64,000 nucleotides of DNA from Pararhizobium sp. IMCC21322 (GTDB taxonomy: Bacteria > Pseudomonadota > Alphaproteobacteria > Rhizobiales > GCA-2746425): NCBI RefSeq assembly GCF_030758295.1, contig NZ_CP132335.1:4564412-4628411 (forward strand). The letters run 5' to 3'. How positions within the stretch are numbered: position 1 is the first letter of the stretch; the number at the start of each line of letters is the position of its first letter. Shown piece by piece: positions 37,165 through 45,834 of the stretch. A program made the position numbers and the translations under genes. The notes beneath the pieces are model-generated. The model was not told where the DNA came from, did no database searches, and saw nothing but the letters and a program-made list of their open reading frames with translations.

Positions 37165-38670
37165 ATGTTAATGGGAAAACACCTCATCGCTGGCAACTGG
37201 GTTGGCGGAGACGCAGAGTTTCAGAACATGCCGGTTTCCGGCAGCGCCGATAGTTTTGCGGTCGGCACACCCGATCATATTGATCAGGCCGCCCGCGCCG
37301 CAGAAGATGCATTCTGGTCCTATGGATATTCCTCACGGGCCGAGCGCGCCAAATTCCTGCGCAGCATCGCCGATCAAATTGATGCACGCGGCGATGACAT
37401 CACAGCAATGGGCGTGAAGGAAACCGGCCTGTCGGAAGGTCGCTTTGCTGGCGAACGCGGCCGCACCGTGGGCCAATTGCGCCTGTTTGCAGATCATATT
37501 GAAGCCGGCAACTATCTGGATCGCCTCCACGATGAAGCCTTGCCAGACCGCGCACCTTTACCACGCCCGGATTTGAAAATGGTTCAGCGCCCCATCGGCC
37601 CTGTTGCCGTCTTTGGTGCATCGAATTTTCCTTTGGCATTCTCCACCGCCGGAGGGGACACCGCTGCGGCCCTCGCAGCAGGTTGTCCAGTTGTCGTCAA
37701 AGGCCATTCGGCGCATCCCGGTGTCGGCGATATTGTCGCTCAGGCAATACTGGCGGCGATTAAGGAATGCGGAGTGCATCCAGGTGTGTTCAGCCAGGTC
37801 CAGGGTGGCAACCGCGCCGTTGGCCAGGCCATTGTGCAACACCCATTGATCAAAGCCGTTGGCTTTACCGGCTCGTTGACAGGTGGTCGCGCCTTGTTCG
37901 ACCTGTGCGCCGCACGCCCCGAACCCATTCCATTCTTTGGCGAATTGGGCTCCATCAACCCGATGTTCATTCTCGATACCGCGCTGGAACAACGTGGATC
38001 GGCGATTGCAGAAGGCTGGGCCGGATCACTGACCATGGGCGCAGGCCAGTTCTGCACAAACCCCGGCATTGCTGTGATTACAGAAGGCAAACAGGCAGAA
38101 GCCTTTGGCGAGGCTGCTACAAAAGCACTGTCCGCTGTCGGACCACAAACAATGCTCACCGACGGCATTGCAGACGCCTATCATCAGGGGCGTGACCGTG
38201 TTGCAGCCCATGAAGGTGTTCGTGATTTGCTGACAACCTCATGCGACCAGCGCAATGCAACACCATATCTTTATGCAACAACCGCCGAAAAGTGGCTTGC
38301 CAATGAAGAGCTGGGCGAAGAGGTCTTCGGTCCGCTTGGCATGATCGTCACGGTCAAGAATGCAGAAGAGCGGCAGACCGTCGCAAAAGCCCTTCAGGGT
38401 CAGCTGACCTGCACCATTCATATGGATGATGGTGATACGAAAGATGGCCAGGCTCTGATGCCAGTGCTTGAACGCAAGGCTGGTCGCCTGCTGATCAATG
38501 GCTTCCCGACCGGTGTGGAAGTCAGCGATACGATGGTTCATGGCGGCCCTTATCCCGCTTCGACCAATTTCGGCGCAACTTCGGTTGGCACCCTTTCCAT
38601 CCGCCGCTTCCTGCGCCCGGTCTGTTATCAGAACATGCCGGATGCTTTGCTGCCAAAAGATCTGGTGTAA
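37165..38670 (+). CDS. Aldehyde dehydrogenase, ketoglutarate-semialdehyde type
   Basis: 501 residues of the KGSADH/2,5-dioxopentanoate dehydrogenase subfamily. The N-terminus is GKHLIAGNWV, followed by VFGASNFPLAFS, the general base Glu in FFGELGSIN (E260) and the nucleophile Cys in GQFCTNPG (C297). Members oxidise 2-oxoglutarate semialdehyde to 2-oxoglutarate in pentose, aldarate and hydroxyproline catabolism. An ATG at 37171 is an alternative start. This suggests the operon feeds 2-oxoglutarate or a similar acid into the TCA cycle. Confidence 0.9.
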   Translation: MLMGKHLIAGNWVGGDAEFQNMPVSGSADSFAVGTPDHIDQAARAAEDAFWSYGYSSRAERAKFLRSIADQIDARGDDITAMGVKETGLSEGRFAGERGRTVGQLRLFADHIEAGNYLDRLHDEALPDRAPLPRPDLKMVQRPIGPVAVFGASNFPLAFSTAGGDTAAALAAGCPVVVKGHSAHPGVGDIVAQAILAAIKECGVHPGVFSQVQGGNRAVGQAIVQHPLIKAVGFTGSLTGGRALFDLCAARPEPIPFFGELGSINPMFILDTALEQRGSAIAEGWAGSLTMGAGQFCTNPGIAVITEGKQAEAFGEAATKALSAVGPQTMLTDGIADAYHQGRDRVAAHEGVRDLLTTSCDQRNATPYLYATTAEKWLANEELGEEVFGPLGMIVTVKNAEERQTVAKALQGQLTCTIHMDDGDTKDGQALMPVLERKAGRLLINGFPTGVEVSDTMVHGGPYPASTNFGATSVGTLSIRRFLRPVCYQNMPDALLPKDLV

Positions 38671-38675
38671 AGCAC

Positions 38676-39632
38676 ATGCAATTTGTCACGCTTGGCAAAA
38701 CGGGATTGAACGTCAGCAGCGCAGGTTTGGGCTGCGGCGGTCACTCACGGCTTGGCCAGGCCTATGGCAACAGCACAGCCCAATCCATCGCCATAATTCA
38801 TGCGGCGATGGATATGGGCGTCAACTTTATCGATACGGCCACCGCCTATGGCACTGAACCAATTGTTGGGGAAGCCATAAAGGGCCGACGCGACGAAGTG
38901 ATCATTTCTACAAAGCGCACGATTTTCCAGCAGGGCACATCGCCAACCGGAAATGAACTCCTGACCGGCGCTGAGTTCATCACCGGCGTGGATGACAATC
39001 TGAAACTGCTGGATACAGACCACATCGATATTCTGCATCTGCATGGTGTTTTCGCAAACCAGTATGATCATTGCGTCCAGGAACTGGTACCCGCCCTTCA
39101 CACACTGCAAGAGCAGGGAAAAATACGGTATCTCGGTGTGACGGAGCGCTTTATCCGTGACACCGACCACACGATGCTGTCACGGGCACTGAAAGATGAT
39201 TTTTGGGATGTGGTGATGACCGGGTTCAACATGATCAACCCGTCAGCCAGACACACCGTCCTGCCCAAAACACAAGAGAAGAATACTGGCACACTCATCA
39301 TGTTTGCCGTCAGGCGCGCCCTGAGCGACCCGCAAGCCACCGCCGAAATCATTAATGAACTGATCTCAGCCGGCTTGATTGAGCCCTCTGATCTGGATCC
39401 TGAAAACCCTTTCAGCTTCCTGCTGGCCCCCGACATTGCAGGCAGCGTAACGGAAGCTGCCTACCGGTTTTGCCGCCATGAACCCGGCGCCCATGTGGTT
39501 CTCACCGGCACGGGCTCATTGGATCATCTGAAAGAAAATCTGGAAGTGCTGCAAATGCCGGCATTACCAACCGAGGCGCAGGACAAATTGCGGAATGTTT
39601 TTGGCAATGTGGACTCGGTGTCAGGAAACTGA
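38676..39632 (+). CDS. Aldo/keto reductase
   Basis: 318-residue TIM-barrel NAD(P)-dependent oxidoreductase. Catalytic residues are visible as D and Y in NFIDTATAYG (about 48-57), K in IISTKR (about 78) and H in ILHLHG. The L-galactose/fucose dehydrogenase-like N-terminus hints at a sugar or sugar-acid substrate. It starts six bases after the ALDH stop. Confidence 0.9.
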   Translation: MQFVTLGKTGLNVSSAGLGCGGHSRLGQAYGNSTAQSIAIIHAAMDMGVNFIDTATAYGTEPIVGEAIKGRRDEVIISTKRTIFQQGTSPTGNELLTGAEFITGVDDNLKLLDTDHIDILHLHGVFANQYDHCVQELVPALHTLQEQGKIRYLGVTERFIRDTDHTMLSRALKDDFWDVVMTGFNMINPSARHTVLPKTQEKNTGTLIMFAVRRALSDPQATAEIINELISAGLIEPSDLDPENPFSFLLAPDIAGSVTEAAYRFCRHEPGAHVVLTGTGSLDHLKENLEVLQMPALPTEAQDKLRNVFGNVDSVSGN

Positions 39633-39860
39633 CTGCCGTAGTCATTTGGCAGCCTCTCGGAGCCACGGCTCACATGCTGGCTAAAGAAGAATGTGCCGTT
39701 CCAGCACTTGCAGCACCATTTCAGGCGACGCCCAAAGACGCGTCAATGTTTTACGATCCCCGTTGAAATCAGACGCTAATATCAGGCGCTGATAAAGGCG
39801 GCAAGAACTGGAAAACAACCCTATATAACCTCAACCGGACAATCAGGAAAGAAGGCCCGA

Positions 39861-40175
39861 ATGTATATTGCAATGAATAGATTCCAGATCAATGACGGAC
39901 AGGAAACGGCCTTTGAGGATATTTGGCGCAATCAGAATTCAAGCCTGAAACAAGTGCCGGGCTTCAGAGAATTTCATCTGCTCAAGGGGCCTGTTGATAA
40001 GGCGACAAAAGCGACGCTTTATGCATCCCACACAATCTGGGAAAGCCACGACGCCTTCGTGGACTGGACCAAATCCCAGAATTTCCGGGATGCTCATAAA
40101 AATGCCGGAACCAATAAAGGCATTTATGCCGGGCATCCGGTGTTTGAAGGGTTTGAAGCTGTTCTGGATGAATAA
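39861..40175 (+). CDS. Antibiotic biosynthesis monooxygenase (ABM) domain protein
   Basis: 104 residues forming one dimeric ferredoxin-like ABM domain: MYIAMNRFQINDGQETAFED, then VPGFREFHLLKGP and a final segment with F, W and D. The pattern resembles IsdG/HmuQ-type heme-degrading enzymes, but a dedicated heme uptake locus is absent here, so the role is open. An AGGAAAGAAGG stretch precedes the ATG. It is convergent with the BTAD regulator. Confidence 0.8.
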   Translation: MYIAMNRFQINDGQETAFEDIWRNQNSSLKQVPGFREFHLLKGPVDKATKATLYASHTIWESHDAFVDWTKSQNFRDAHKNAGTNKGIYAGHPVFEGFEAVLDE

Positions 40176-40261
40176 CGGCTTTCAAGCCGCCTGATGGCTT
40201 AAAAGCATTTCCTGAAACTCGCGTGCAATGGTGCCCACTTGGAACCGCGAACTAGAATATT

Positions 40262-41866
40262 TTAAATTCCGTGTTCCGCCAAAAACCGGTTCGTCTCATC
40301 CAGACAAGTCGTCCAAGCTGGTTCGTGTCCCAAAAGAATGTGATTTTTACTTTCAAGCGGCACGAACCGAGCACCTGGAATGCCAGCGGCAACTTCTCTG
40401 CCTTGAGCCAGGGAAATACGCTGATCATCCTTTGAATGAAACACGATGGTTGGCACTTTGACCTGGGGCAGAAGATGCCGCACATCTATATCGGCAAAAG
40501 CCTGCTGAAAGCGAACCGCATTTTCCGGTGACGTTGTTTGGCGTTGAAACTCGTCGAACCAATCCAACTCTTCAGGTTTTGCATCCGGCATGAAGGTTTG
40601 CGAGAAGATATGTCGATAGGCCGGGTTGTTGGTGCCCCATCCATGCTTTGTCAGGGTCATCACGGCTTCGCGGCGTTCCTGCTCTTCCGCTGTCGCGCCA
40701 ATACGCCACCCGCTGGCATATCCCGAAATCAGAATCAGCGCAGATACCCGTTCAGGATGACGCACAGCATATTCGATGGACACGGCACAGCCTTGAGAAA
40801 TCCCAAGCAGTGGGAATTTTTTCAACTTCAGCGCATCGACAACTGTTTCCAGGTCACTGACAAAGGCGCCTTGGCTGATGTCATCAACATCCCAATCAGA
40901 CAATCCATTGCCACGTTCATCATAACGGATGAACGTTCGACCATCGGCGCAGGCCTGGAAAATATCGCCCCAAATCGGGCTGTCCCAATCGAGTTCCAAA
41001 TGGTTCAGCCAGTTGGCAGCTTTTACAATCGACGGCCCCTCACCGACTGTCGCATAAGCGATGCGGACATTGTCACCGGTGCGGCAAAACCCGATATTCT
41101 GATTGAGCAGTAACGTTCGTTTTGGCGCGGCTTTCGGCTCATTCTGGGGCTGGGCAACCGGGCGCGTTTCAAAGTCGGCGCTGGTCTCCAAACCAGCTTC
41201 ACGCATCTCGGTGGTAAATACATGGATAAACTGTGTTGCTTCAGCGTTTTGTCCGGTTTGGCGAAGGAGCGAAACATAGACCTCAGCTGATTCTGAGCTA
41301 AACGGATCGGCCTCGGCCCACCGTCTGGCCCAACTGACCGCTTCTGTCATACTGATGTCTGGATGCAGGGCCAGTCGTCTCAGGACATTCAATTTCAGCA
41401 AATTTACATCTTCGCGCTCGGCCACCAACCAACTGGCAAACGCATCCTGACTGCCATAGCCAAGCCCATCAAGCAGCGCATTGCCAAGTGTCGCAGCCAT
41501 GTCCCGCAATTCTTCCGGCGGCATGAATGGCGGATCATCAAAGAGACGTTTTCGAATGATGACGAAATCAACTGAGATATCTGACGTATCTATTTGAACC
41601 CGTTCCCGATCCGCAATTATGCGCTCGGTTCCCTCGCTATTCAGCACGCCGCGCAATTTACTAAGCGACCACCGAAGTGCGCCACGCGGGTCATCCGGAA
41701 CATTCCAGAACAGTTCACAGAGACGTTCGCGGCGGTGAGGCCGCGCAGTGACAGCAAGATAGGCCAGTAGCGCACGCGTCTTGCGCGAAGAAGGCAGCTT
41801 TATTTCGGCACCGTCTCTCTCTACCGACAGGTGTCCCAGGGTCTTGATGAAGATTTTATTGCTCAT
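40262..41866 (-). CDS. BTAD/SARP-type regulator fused to an alpha/beta hydrolase
   Basis: 534 residues from ATG 41866. Residues about 1-95 form an OmpR-type winged helix (KTRALLAYLAV, RGALRWSLSKLRG). About 100-225 is a bacterial transcriptional activation domain of the SARP/AfsR class. Residues about 260-534 are an alpha/beta hydrolase with the nucleophile elbow GISQGCA, acid SKDDQRI and histidine SKNHILLG. The whole triad is present. The hydrolase could be the ligand sensor or an enzyme. It faces the cupredoxin gene, so a shared control region is likely. Confidence 0.88.
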   Translation of the reverse strand: MSNKIFIKTLGHLSVERDGAEIKLPSSRKTRALLAYLAVTARPHRRERLCELFWNVPDDPRGALRWSLSKLRGVLNSEGTERIIADRERVQIDTSDISVDFVIIRKRLFDDPPFMPPEELRDMAATLGNALLDGLGYGSQDAFASWLVAEREDVNLLKLNVLRRLALHPDISMTEAVSWARRWAEADPFSSESAEVYVSLLRQTGQNAEATQFIHVFTTEMREAGLETSADFETRPVAQPQNEPKAAPKRTLLLNQNIGFCRTGDNVRIAYATVGEGPSIVKAANWLNHLELDWDSPIWGDIFQACADGRTFIRYDERGNGLSDWDVDDISQGAFVSDLETVVDALKLKKFPLLGISQGCAVSIEYAVRHPERVSALILISGYASGWRIGATAEEQERREAVMTLTKHGWGTNNPAYRHIFSQTFMPDAKPEELDWFDEFQRQTTSPENAVRFQQAFADIDVRHLLPQVKVPTIVFHSKDDQRISLAQGREVAAGIPGARFVPLESKNHILLGHEPAWTTCLDETNRFLAEHGI

Positions 41867-42010
41867 CGGAAACCGCACTCCAGATCTGTTTAACACGCTT
41901 TCGGACGCAAATTTAAACGGTTTTTACCACGGTCATGCACACGCAAACAACTGATTGATGTTTTCAGACAACGGCATCGGTCGGGGTCCCACTCAAACGG
42001 GAGAAAATAC

Positions 42011-42334
42011 ATGTTTGGAAATATTGTTATGAAGACGCTCGGCGCTGTACTGCTCACAGTGATGCTCGCCGGTAACGCACTTGCCGCAGAGCATACCGTG
42101 CGTATCAAAGGAATGAAGTTTCAACCAGCGAATTTATCAGTCGCAGCGGGTGATACAGTCACGTTCATTAATAATGACAATGCACCCCATACCGCAACGG
42201 CAAAAGATGGCAGTTTCAGCACGCCACGCCTGGGCAAAGGTAACAGTGCCAAAATCAAAATCTCCAAATCCGGAGCCTTCGACTATTTCTGCGCGGTTCA
42301 CCCCCGCATGAAGGGAAAAATCGTTTCAAATTGA
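42011..42334 (+). CDS. Cupredoxin (plastocyanin/amicyanin-like blue copper protein)
   Basis: 107 residues with a Sec signal peptide (about 1-25, ending LAAEHTV). The type 1 copper site is visible: His in NAPHTATAKDG, Cys in YFCAVHPRMKG, with the following His and Met. It is a periplasmic one-electron carrier of amicyanin/pseudoazurin size. No partner dehydrogenase lies nearby. It is divergent from the BTAD-hydrolase regulator. Confidence 0.9.
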   Translation: MFGNIVMKTLGAVLLTVMLAGNALAAEHTVRIKGMKFQPANLSVAAGDTVTFINNDNAPHTATAKDGSFSTPRLGKGNSAKIKISKSGAFDYFCAVHPRMKGKIVSN

Positions 42335-42409
42335 CAGCTGCTACCGGTGGGCGGTTAAGCGCCCTTCTTCGTCCACCGTTAGACATGTCATGAATGAGGA
42401 AAACTGATT

Positions 42410-43357
42410 ATGAACGCGCTTGCAAAACTCACAGACAAAAATCATCCAGTATTTCTCACTGACGCTGGTCTCGAGACCTGGCTGGTCTTTCATCGTGGCA
42501 TTGAATTGCGTGATTTTGCCGCGTTCGAACTTATCCATTCGGAAGCAGGCAAAGCTGCGCTCGTGGAATACTGGACCGAATTTCTGGCATTGGCGCAGAG
42601 CCAAAACAGGGGATTCATTTTGGATACACCGACTTGGCGCGCCAGTCCTGACTGGTGTCAAAAACTGGGTTTTGACCTCCACGAAATGGAGGAGATCAAC
42701 CGGGATGCGACCGCTTTCATGCGCCGCTTCAAAGAGAAAAGCCCGATCAACGCTCCGCTGGTCATCAACGGCATTATAGGCCCTCGCGGCGATGGCTATG
42801 TACCCGGCCGGCTGATGAGTATTGCTGCAGCTCGCGCCTATCACAGCGCGCAGATTACTGCACTGGCAAAGGCTGGTGTTGACATGATTTCGGCTCTGAC
42901 AATGAACAATGTTGCTGAGGCTGTTGGCATTGCCATGGCCGCGAAAAACGAAAACATTCCATGCGTCATAAGCTTTACCGTCGAGACCGATGGACGCCTG
43001 CCGACAGAACAATCGCTTGCCGACGCCATCCATGAGGTTGACGCAGCCACAGATAATTATCCGCTGTATTTTATGGTCAATTGCGCCCATCCCGATCATT
43101 TCCGGGACGCTGTGCGCGAAGATGCCAAATGGTTGCAGCGCATTTGCGGTATTCGCGCCAACGCTTCGCGCATGAGTCATGCCGAATTGGACAAGGCTGA
43201 AGAGCTGGATGAAGGCAATCCGCAAGAATTGGGCAGCCTTCATAAAGAGCTGTTTCGCCTGCTCCCGAACATTCGCGCACTTGGTGGGTGCTGCGGCACC
43301 GATCACCGGCATGTGGCCTGTATCGCCAATCATATTCCCCGGTATCAACATACCTGA
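42410..43357 (+). CDS. Homocysteine S-methyltransferase family protein
   Basis: 315 residues of the MmuM/BHMT-like barrel family. The Zn-binding cysteines are one in VNCAHPDHF (C225) and two in GGCCGTDHRH (near 291-294). LTDAGLETWLVFHRGIELRDFAAFE is a variant N-terminus found in one subgroup of the family. It could methylate homocysteine or act on another thiol. The methyl donor is unknown. Confidence 0.9.
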   Translation: MNALAKLTDKNHPVFLTDAGLETWLVFHRGIELRDFAAFELIHSEAGKAALVEYWTEFLALAQSQNRGFILDTPTWRASPDWCQKLGFDLHEMEEINRDATAFMRRFKEKSPINAPLVINGIIGPRGDGYVPGRLMSIAAARAYHSAQITALAKAGVDMISALTMNNVAEAVGIAMAAKNENIPCVISFTVETDGRLPTEQSLADAIHEVDAATDNYPLYFMVNCAHPDHFRDAVREDAKWLQRICGIRANASRMSHAELDKAEELDEGNPQELGSLHKELFRLLPNIRALGGCCGTDHRHVACIANHIPRYQHT

Positions 43358-43451
43358 TGCGATGAAACAGCACTGCAGAGACATTGGAGCCTGAGAATCC
43401 CCGCCGTAATCAAACTCGGTCTGCAGCCAGCATATTTGATGAGATTTCAGA

Positions 43452-43850
43452 ATGAAACTGACCCGAATTGATCACGAGAGCCATGGTGAATCGTATTTTT
43501 CAGATCACGCCTGGGAGCTTGAGAGCGGAAGCTTTACCCCGCCATCGCCGGCGGGGTACTTCACGACCCCACAATTGGCAACAGATAGCGTTTTGATGAT
43601 GCATCACCCTGCTGGCTATGTGGATGACTGGCACACGGCACCGGCGCCCGTTCTTGGAACTGTTCTGAACGGGCAAGTCTGCATTCAGACCAGTGATATG
43701 GAAACCCGAATTCTGCAGCCGGGCGAGCAGTTTCTTGCTTGTGATCTGTCGGGCAAAGGGCACCGGATGTCTGAAGTCAATGATGGTGCCTATGATCTTG
43801 CACTGGTTGTTCTGAAATCAATTCCGACCACAAAACCGATCACCGGGTGA
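43452..43850 (+). CDS. Cupin-domain protein
   Basis: 132 residues. The cupin core includes HHPAGYVDDWHTAPAPV (about 51-67), which provides metal-ligand-like histidines, LNGQVCIQTSDMET, and CDLSGKGHRM toward the C-terminus. It probably acts as a small metal-binding enzyme or sensor. Its TGA overlaps the GTG start of the following GST gene. Confidence 0.8.
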   Translation: MKLTRIDHESHGESYFSDHAWELESGSFTPPSPAGYFTTPQLATDSVLMMHHPAGYVDDWHTAPAPVLGTVLNGQVCIQTSDMETRILQPGEQFLACDLSGKGHRMSEVNDGAYDLALVVLKSIPTTKPITG

Positions 43851-44458
43851 ACCTGTATGTCTTTCCCGGCGCTTGTTCGCTCGCAATCAACATTGCGCTG
43901 CGGGAAGCGAACATTCCGTTCCATCTGATCGAGGTGGACTATGAAACGCGAAGCCTTGTTGATGGGACCGACTTTCGCACCATCTCTCCGAAAGGGTGTG
44001 TTCCAGCTTTGCAATTGGACAATGCGACCTGCCTGACGGAAAGCATCGCGATATTTGACCACATTGATTTTTGTGCACCCGAAATTCGCTTGCTGGGGAA
44101 CCGCGGAACCCCGCAACGTCAAGCGGCCCTGGAATGGTTAAGCTTCATCGCAACCGAAATTCACAAAAGCTTCAGCCCGTTATTTCGACCCGATACGCCA
44201 GCGGAATTCTCAAAACTGGGGCGACGCCACTTGGAAAAAAGACTGTCTGTGGTTGAAGATGAGCTTTCAAAACATCCATATGTCGCCGGACACCACCCAT
44301 CAGCTGCAGATTTTTACCTTTTTACACTGTGTCGATGGATGAGTGATTTGGGGCTTTGTCTCAAGGACTGGCCCGGTATTTCAGCACATTCCGACCTGAT
44401 CAGATCGCGCGAAACTGTTCAGCTGGCCCTGAAATCAGAAAACCTTTGCACCGACTAA
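43847..44458 (+). CDS. Glutathione S-transferase (beta-class-like)
   Basis: 203 residues with a GTG start that overlaps the cupin stop. The thioredoxin-fold N-terminus MNLYVFPGACSLAINIALRE includes the CS active site (C10, S11) seen in bacterial beta-class GSTs. SPKGCVPALQ is the glutathione-binding cis-Pro loop and LTESIAIFDHI follows. The C-terminal helical domain has HHPSAADFYLF. It probably conjugates glutathione to an electrophile. Confidence 0.9.
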   Translation: MNLYVFPGACSLAINIALREANIPFHLIEVDYETRSLVDGTDFRTISPKGCVPALQLDNATCLTESIAIFDHIDFCAPEIRLLGNRGTPQRQAALEWLSFIATEIHKSFSPLFRPDTPAEFSKLGRRHLEKRLSVVEDELSKHPYVAGHHPSAADFYLFTLCRWMSDLGLCLKDWPGISAHSDLIRSRETVQLALKSENLCTD

Positions 44459-44551
44459 AAATCGTGCAGACGTAACGCGCAGAATGAGATTGAACTCCGC
44501 TCACAGCGGATTTATGCACCTGAATTGCAGCCTTGTTTTGAGTTTGCGGCC

Positions 44552-44602
44552 CTAGGTGTGGTTTCCAGAACCGTGAACAACCTCTTTGGAAACCACACCT
44601 AG
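44552..44602. repeat. Perfect 16-bp inverted repeat at the start of the accessory region
   Basis: CTAGGTGTGGTTTCCA (44552-44567) and its exact reverse complement TGGAAACCACACCTAG (44587-44602) are separated by 19 bp. It lies between the GST and the LysR gene, where the coding style changes. No T-run follows, so a terminator is less likely than an operator, a resolution site or a relic of a small transposable element. Confidence 0.75.
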
Positions 44603-44664
44603 ACATCTCCGTATCATTCGAATATCAAATATATAGAATAGGATAGTTTCGAAAGTCAGAAACC

Positions 44665-45561
44665 TTGATTAGAAACTTTGATATAGACGCGTTGAGATCA
44701 ATGGTTGTGGGTGTGGAGCTTGGTAGCTTCACGCGCGCCGCCTCCGAGCTGGGTCGTTCACAATCGGCTATCAGTATGCACATCAAGAAATTGGAGGATC
44801 GAGCTGGCAAACCGCTGTTTACGCGACAAGGTCGGGGGCTGGTCCCAACAGAGTCTGGTGAACAACTTTTATCCTATGCTAGAAAGATCATTGCTCTGAA
44901 TGATGAAGCTGCGGTTGCATTGAGTGTAGGTGAATCGGAAAGCTATATAAAACTCGGCTTGCCACAGGATTTCTTTGACGCAATCCTGCCAAAAACAATC
45001 AAAGAATTCACCTCTGTGGTCGAGAACGTTCATGTGGATGTTCGTGCAGGTCGCAATTTTGCTTTAGAAGAAGATGTTTATTCTGGCCGCCTTGACGCAG
45101 CGATTGCATTTTTCCCTGTTGGTTCAAAAGGGCATGGAGAACTGCTCTTTCAGATGCCCACCTATTGGTTTGCCGGGCGTGGACATGGGCAGAGGCAAGC
45201 CACCCTCAAGAGACTTCCGCTTGTTCTCTTCGATCATCCCTGTCTCTTTCGCACCAATGCACTGAGAGCACTGGAACAAGACCAACGCCGCTGGCGGGTT
45301 GCTCTAACAACTCCAAGTCTCTCAGGTATCTGGTCAGCGGTCCAAGCAAATCAGGGACTAACCTCCAGAACCCCCTATCGTGTACCTCAAGAACTCGAAC
45401 GCTTACCTGTGGGTCTTGGTCTTCCAGCCACAGAGCCAATCGAGGTCAGGTTACTTGTTTCAGAACGTGCGTCTCCCGCATCTTTGGCACTTTGCAAAGT
45501 TCTTCGTAAGGTAGCGTTGCGAGAGCTTTCGCAGCATGAGCTTGAGGCCGTGGTCGCCTGA
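44665..45561 (+). CDS. LysR family transcriptional regulator
   Basis: 298 residues from a TTG start (IRNFDIDALRSMVVGVELGSF); an ATG at 44701 would cut into the helix-turn-helix and is unlikely. The DNA-binding domain reads SFTRAASELGRSQSAISMHIKKLE. The effector domain is shorter in similarity but complete. It precedes an MFS transporter on the same strand, and a pair of direct repeats lies between them. Codon use is less GC-rich at third positions than in the flanking core genes. Confidence 0.88.
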   Translation: MIRNFDIDALRSMVVGVELGSFTRAASELGRSQSAISMHIKKLEDRAGKPLFTRQGRGLVPTESGEQLLSYARKIIALNDEAAVALSVGESESYIKLGLPQDFFDAILPKTIKEFTSVVENVHVDVRAGRNFALEEDVYSGRLDAAIAFFPVGSKGHGELLFQMPTYWFAGRGHGQRQATLKRLPLVLFDHPCLFRTNALRALEQDQRRWRVALTTPSLSGIWSAVQANQGLTSRTPYRVPQELERLPVGLGLPATEPIEVRLLVSERASPASLALCKVLRKVALRELSQHELEAVVA

Positions 45562-45641
45562 TCACTCAAAGATCTTGATAATGATCTAGAGCCCAACTCT
45601 GTGTCGTTTCCGCTAGAAAACACCGTTAACTGGAGGTCCCG

Positions 45642-45752
45642 ATGAAACTGGGTATCGCCAAATTGTTGGCAGCAGCCCGTTTTGGCTGTCGATCCCATTG
45701 GGCAGGGCATCCAGCGCAAACATATAAACTCACTTCAAGAATTCGAAAGTGA
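45642..45752 (+). CDS. Possible short ORF, 36 residues
   Basis: An ATG with a good GGAGG ribosome site (ACTGGAGGTCCCG) opens a 36-codon frame starting MKLGIAKLLAAARFG and ending at TGA. It may be the 5' remnant of a lost gene or a leader of the MFS transporter. No similarity is recognised. Confidence 0.25.
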   Translation: MKLGIAKLLAAARFGCRSHWAGHPAQTYKLTSRIRK

Positions 45753-45783
45753 CTTATCAGAATAACCCGTGATACGAAAGTGA
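45744..45783. promoter_or_regulatory. Direct repeat CGAAAGTGA upstream of the MFS gene
   Basis: CGAAAGTGA occurs at 45744-45752 and 45775-45783, with a 31-bp period, close to three helical turns. It lies about 50-90 bp before the MFS start. It is a candidate binding site for the adjacent LysR protein, by position only. Confidence 0.35.
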
Positions 45784-45834
45784 TGAACTTTGTTAAAGTA
45801 AGTTGGTAATGCAGAGCAGAGAGGCGCACAAACG

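Noticed and set aside
42341-43384. 347-codon minus-strand open frame
   Set aside because: It is antisense to the homocysteine S-methyltransferase family gene, which carries the Zn-binding motifs.
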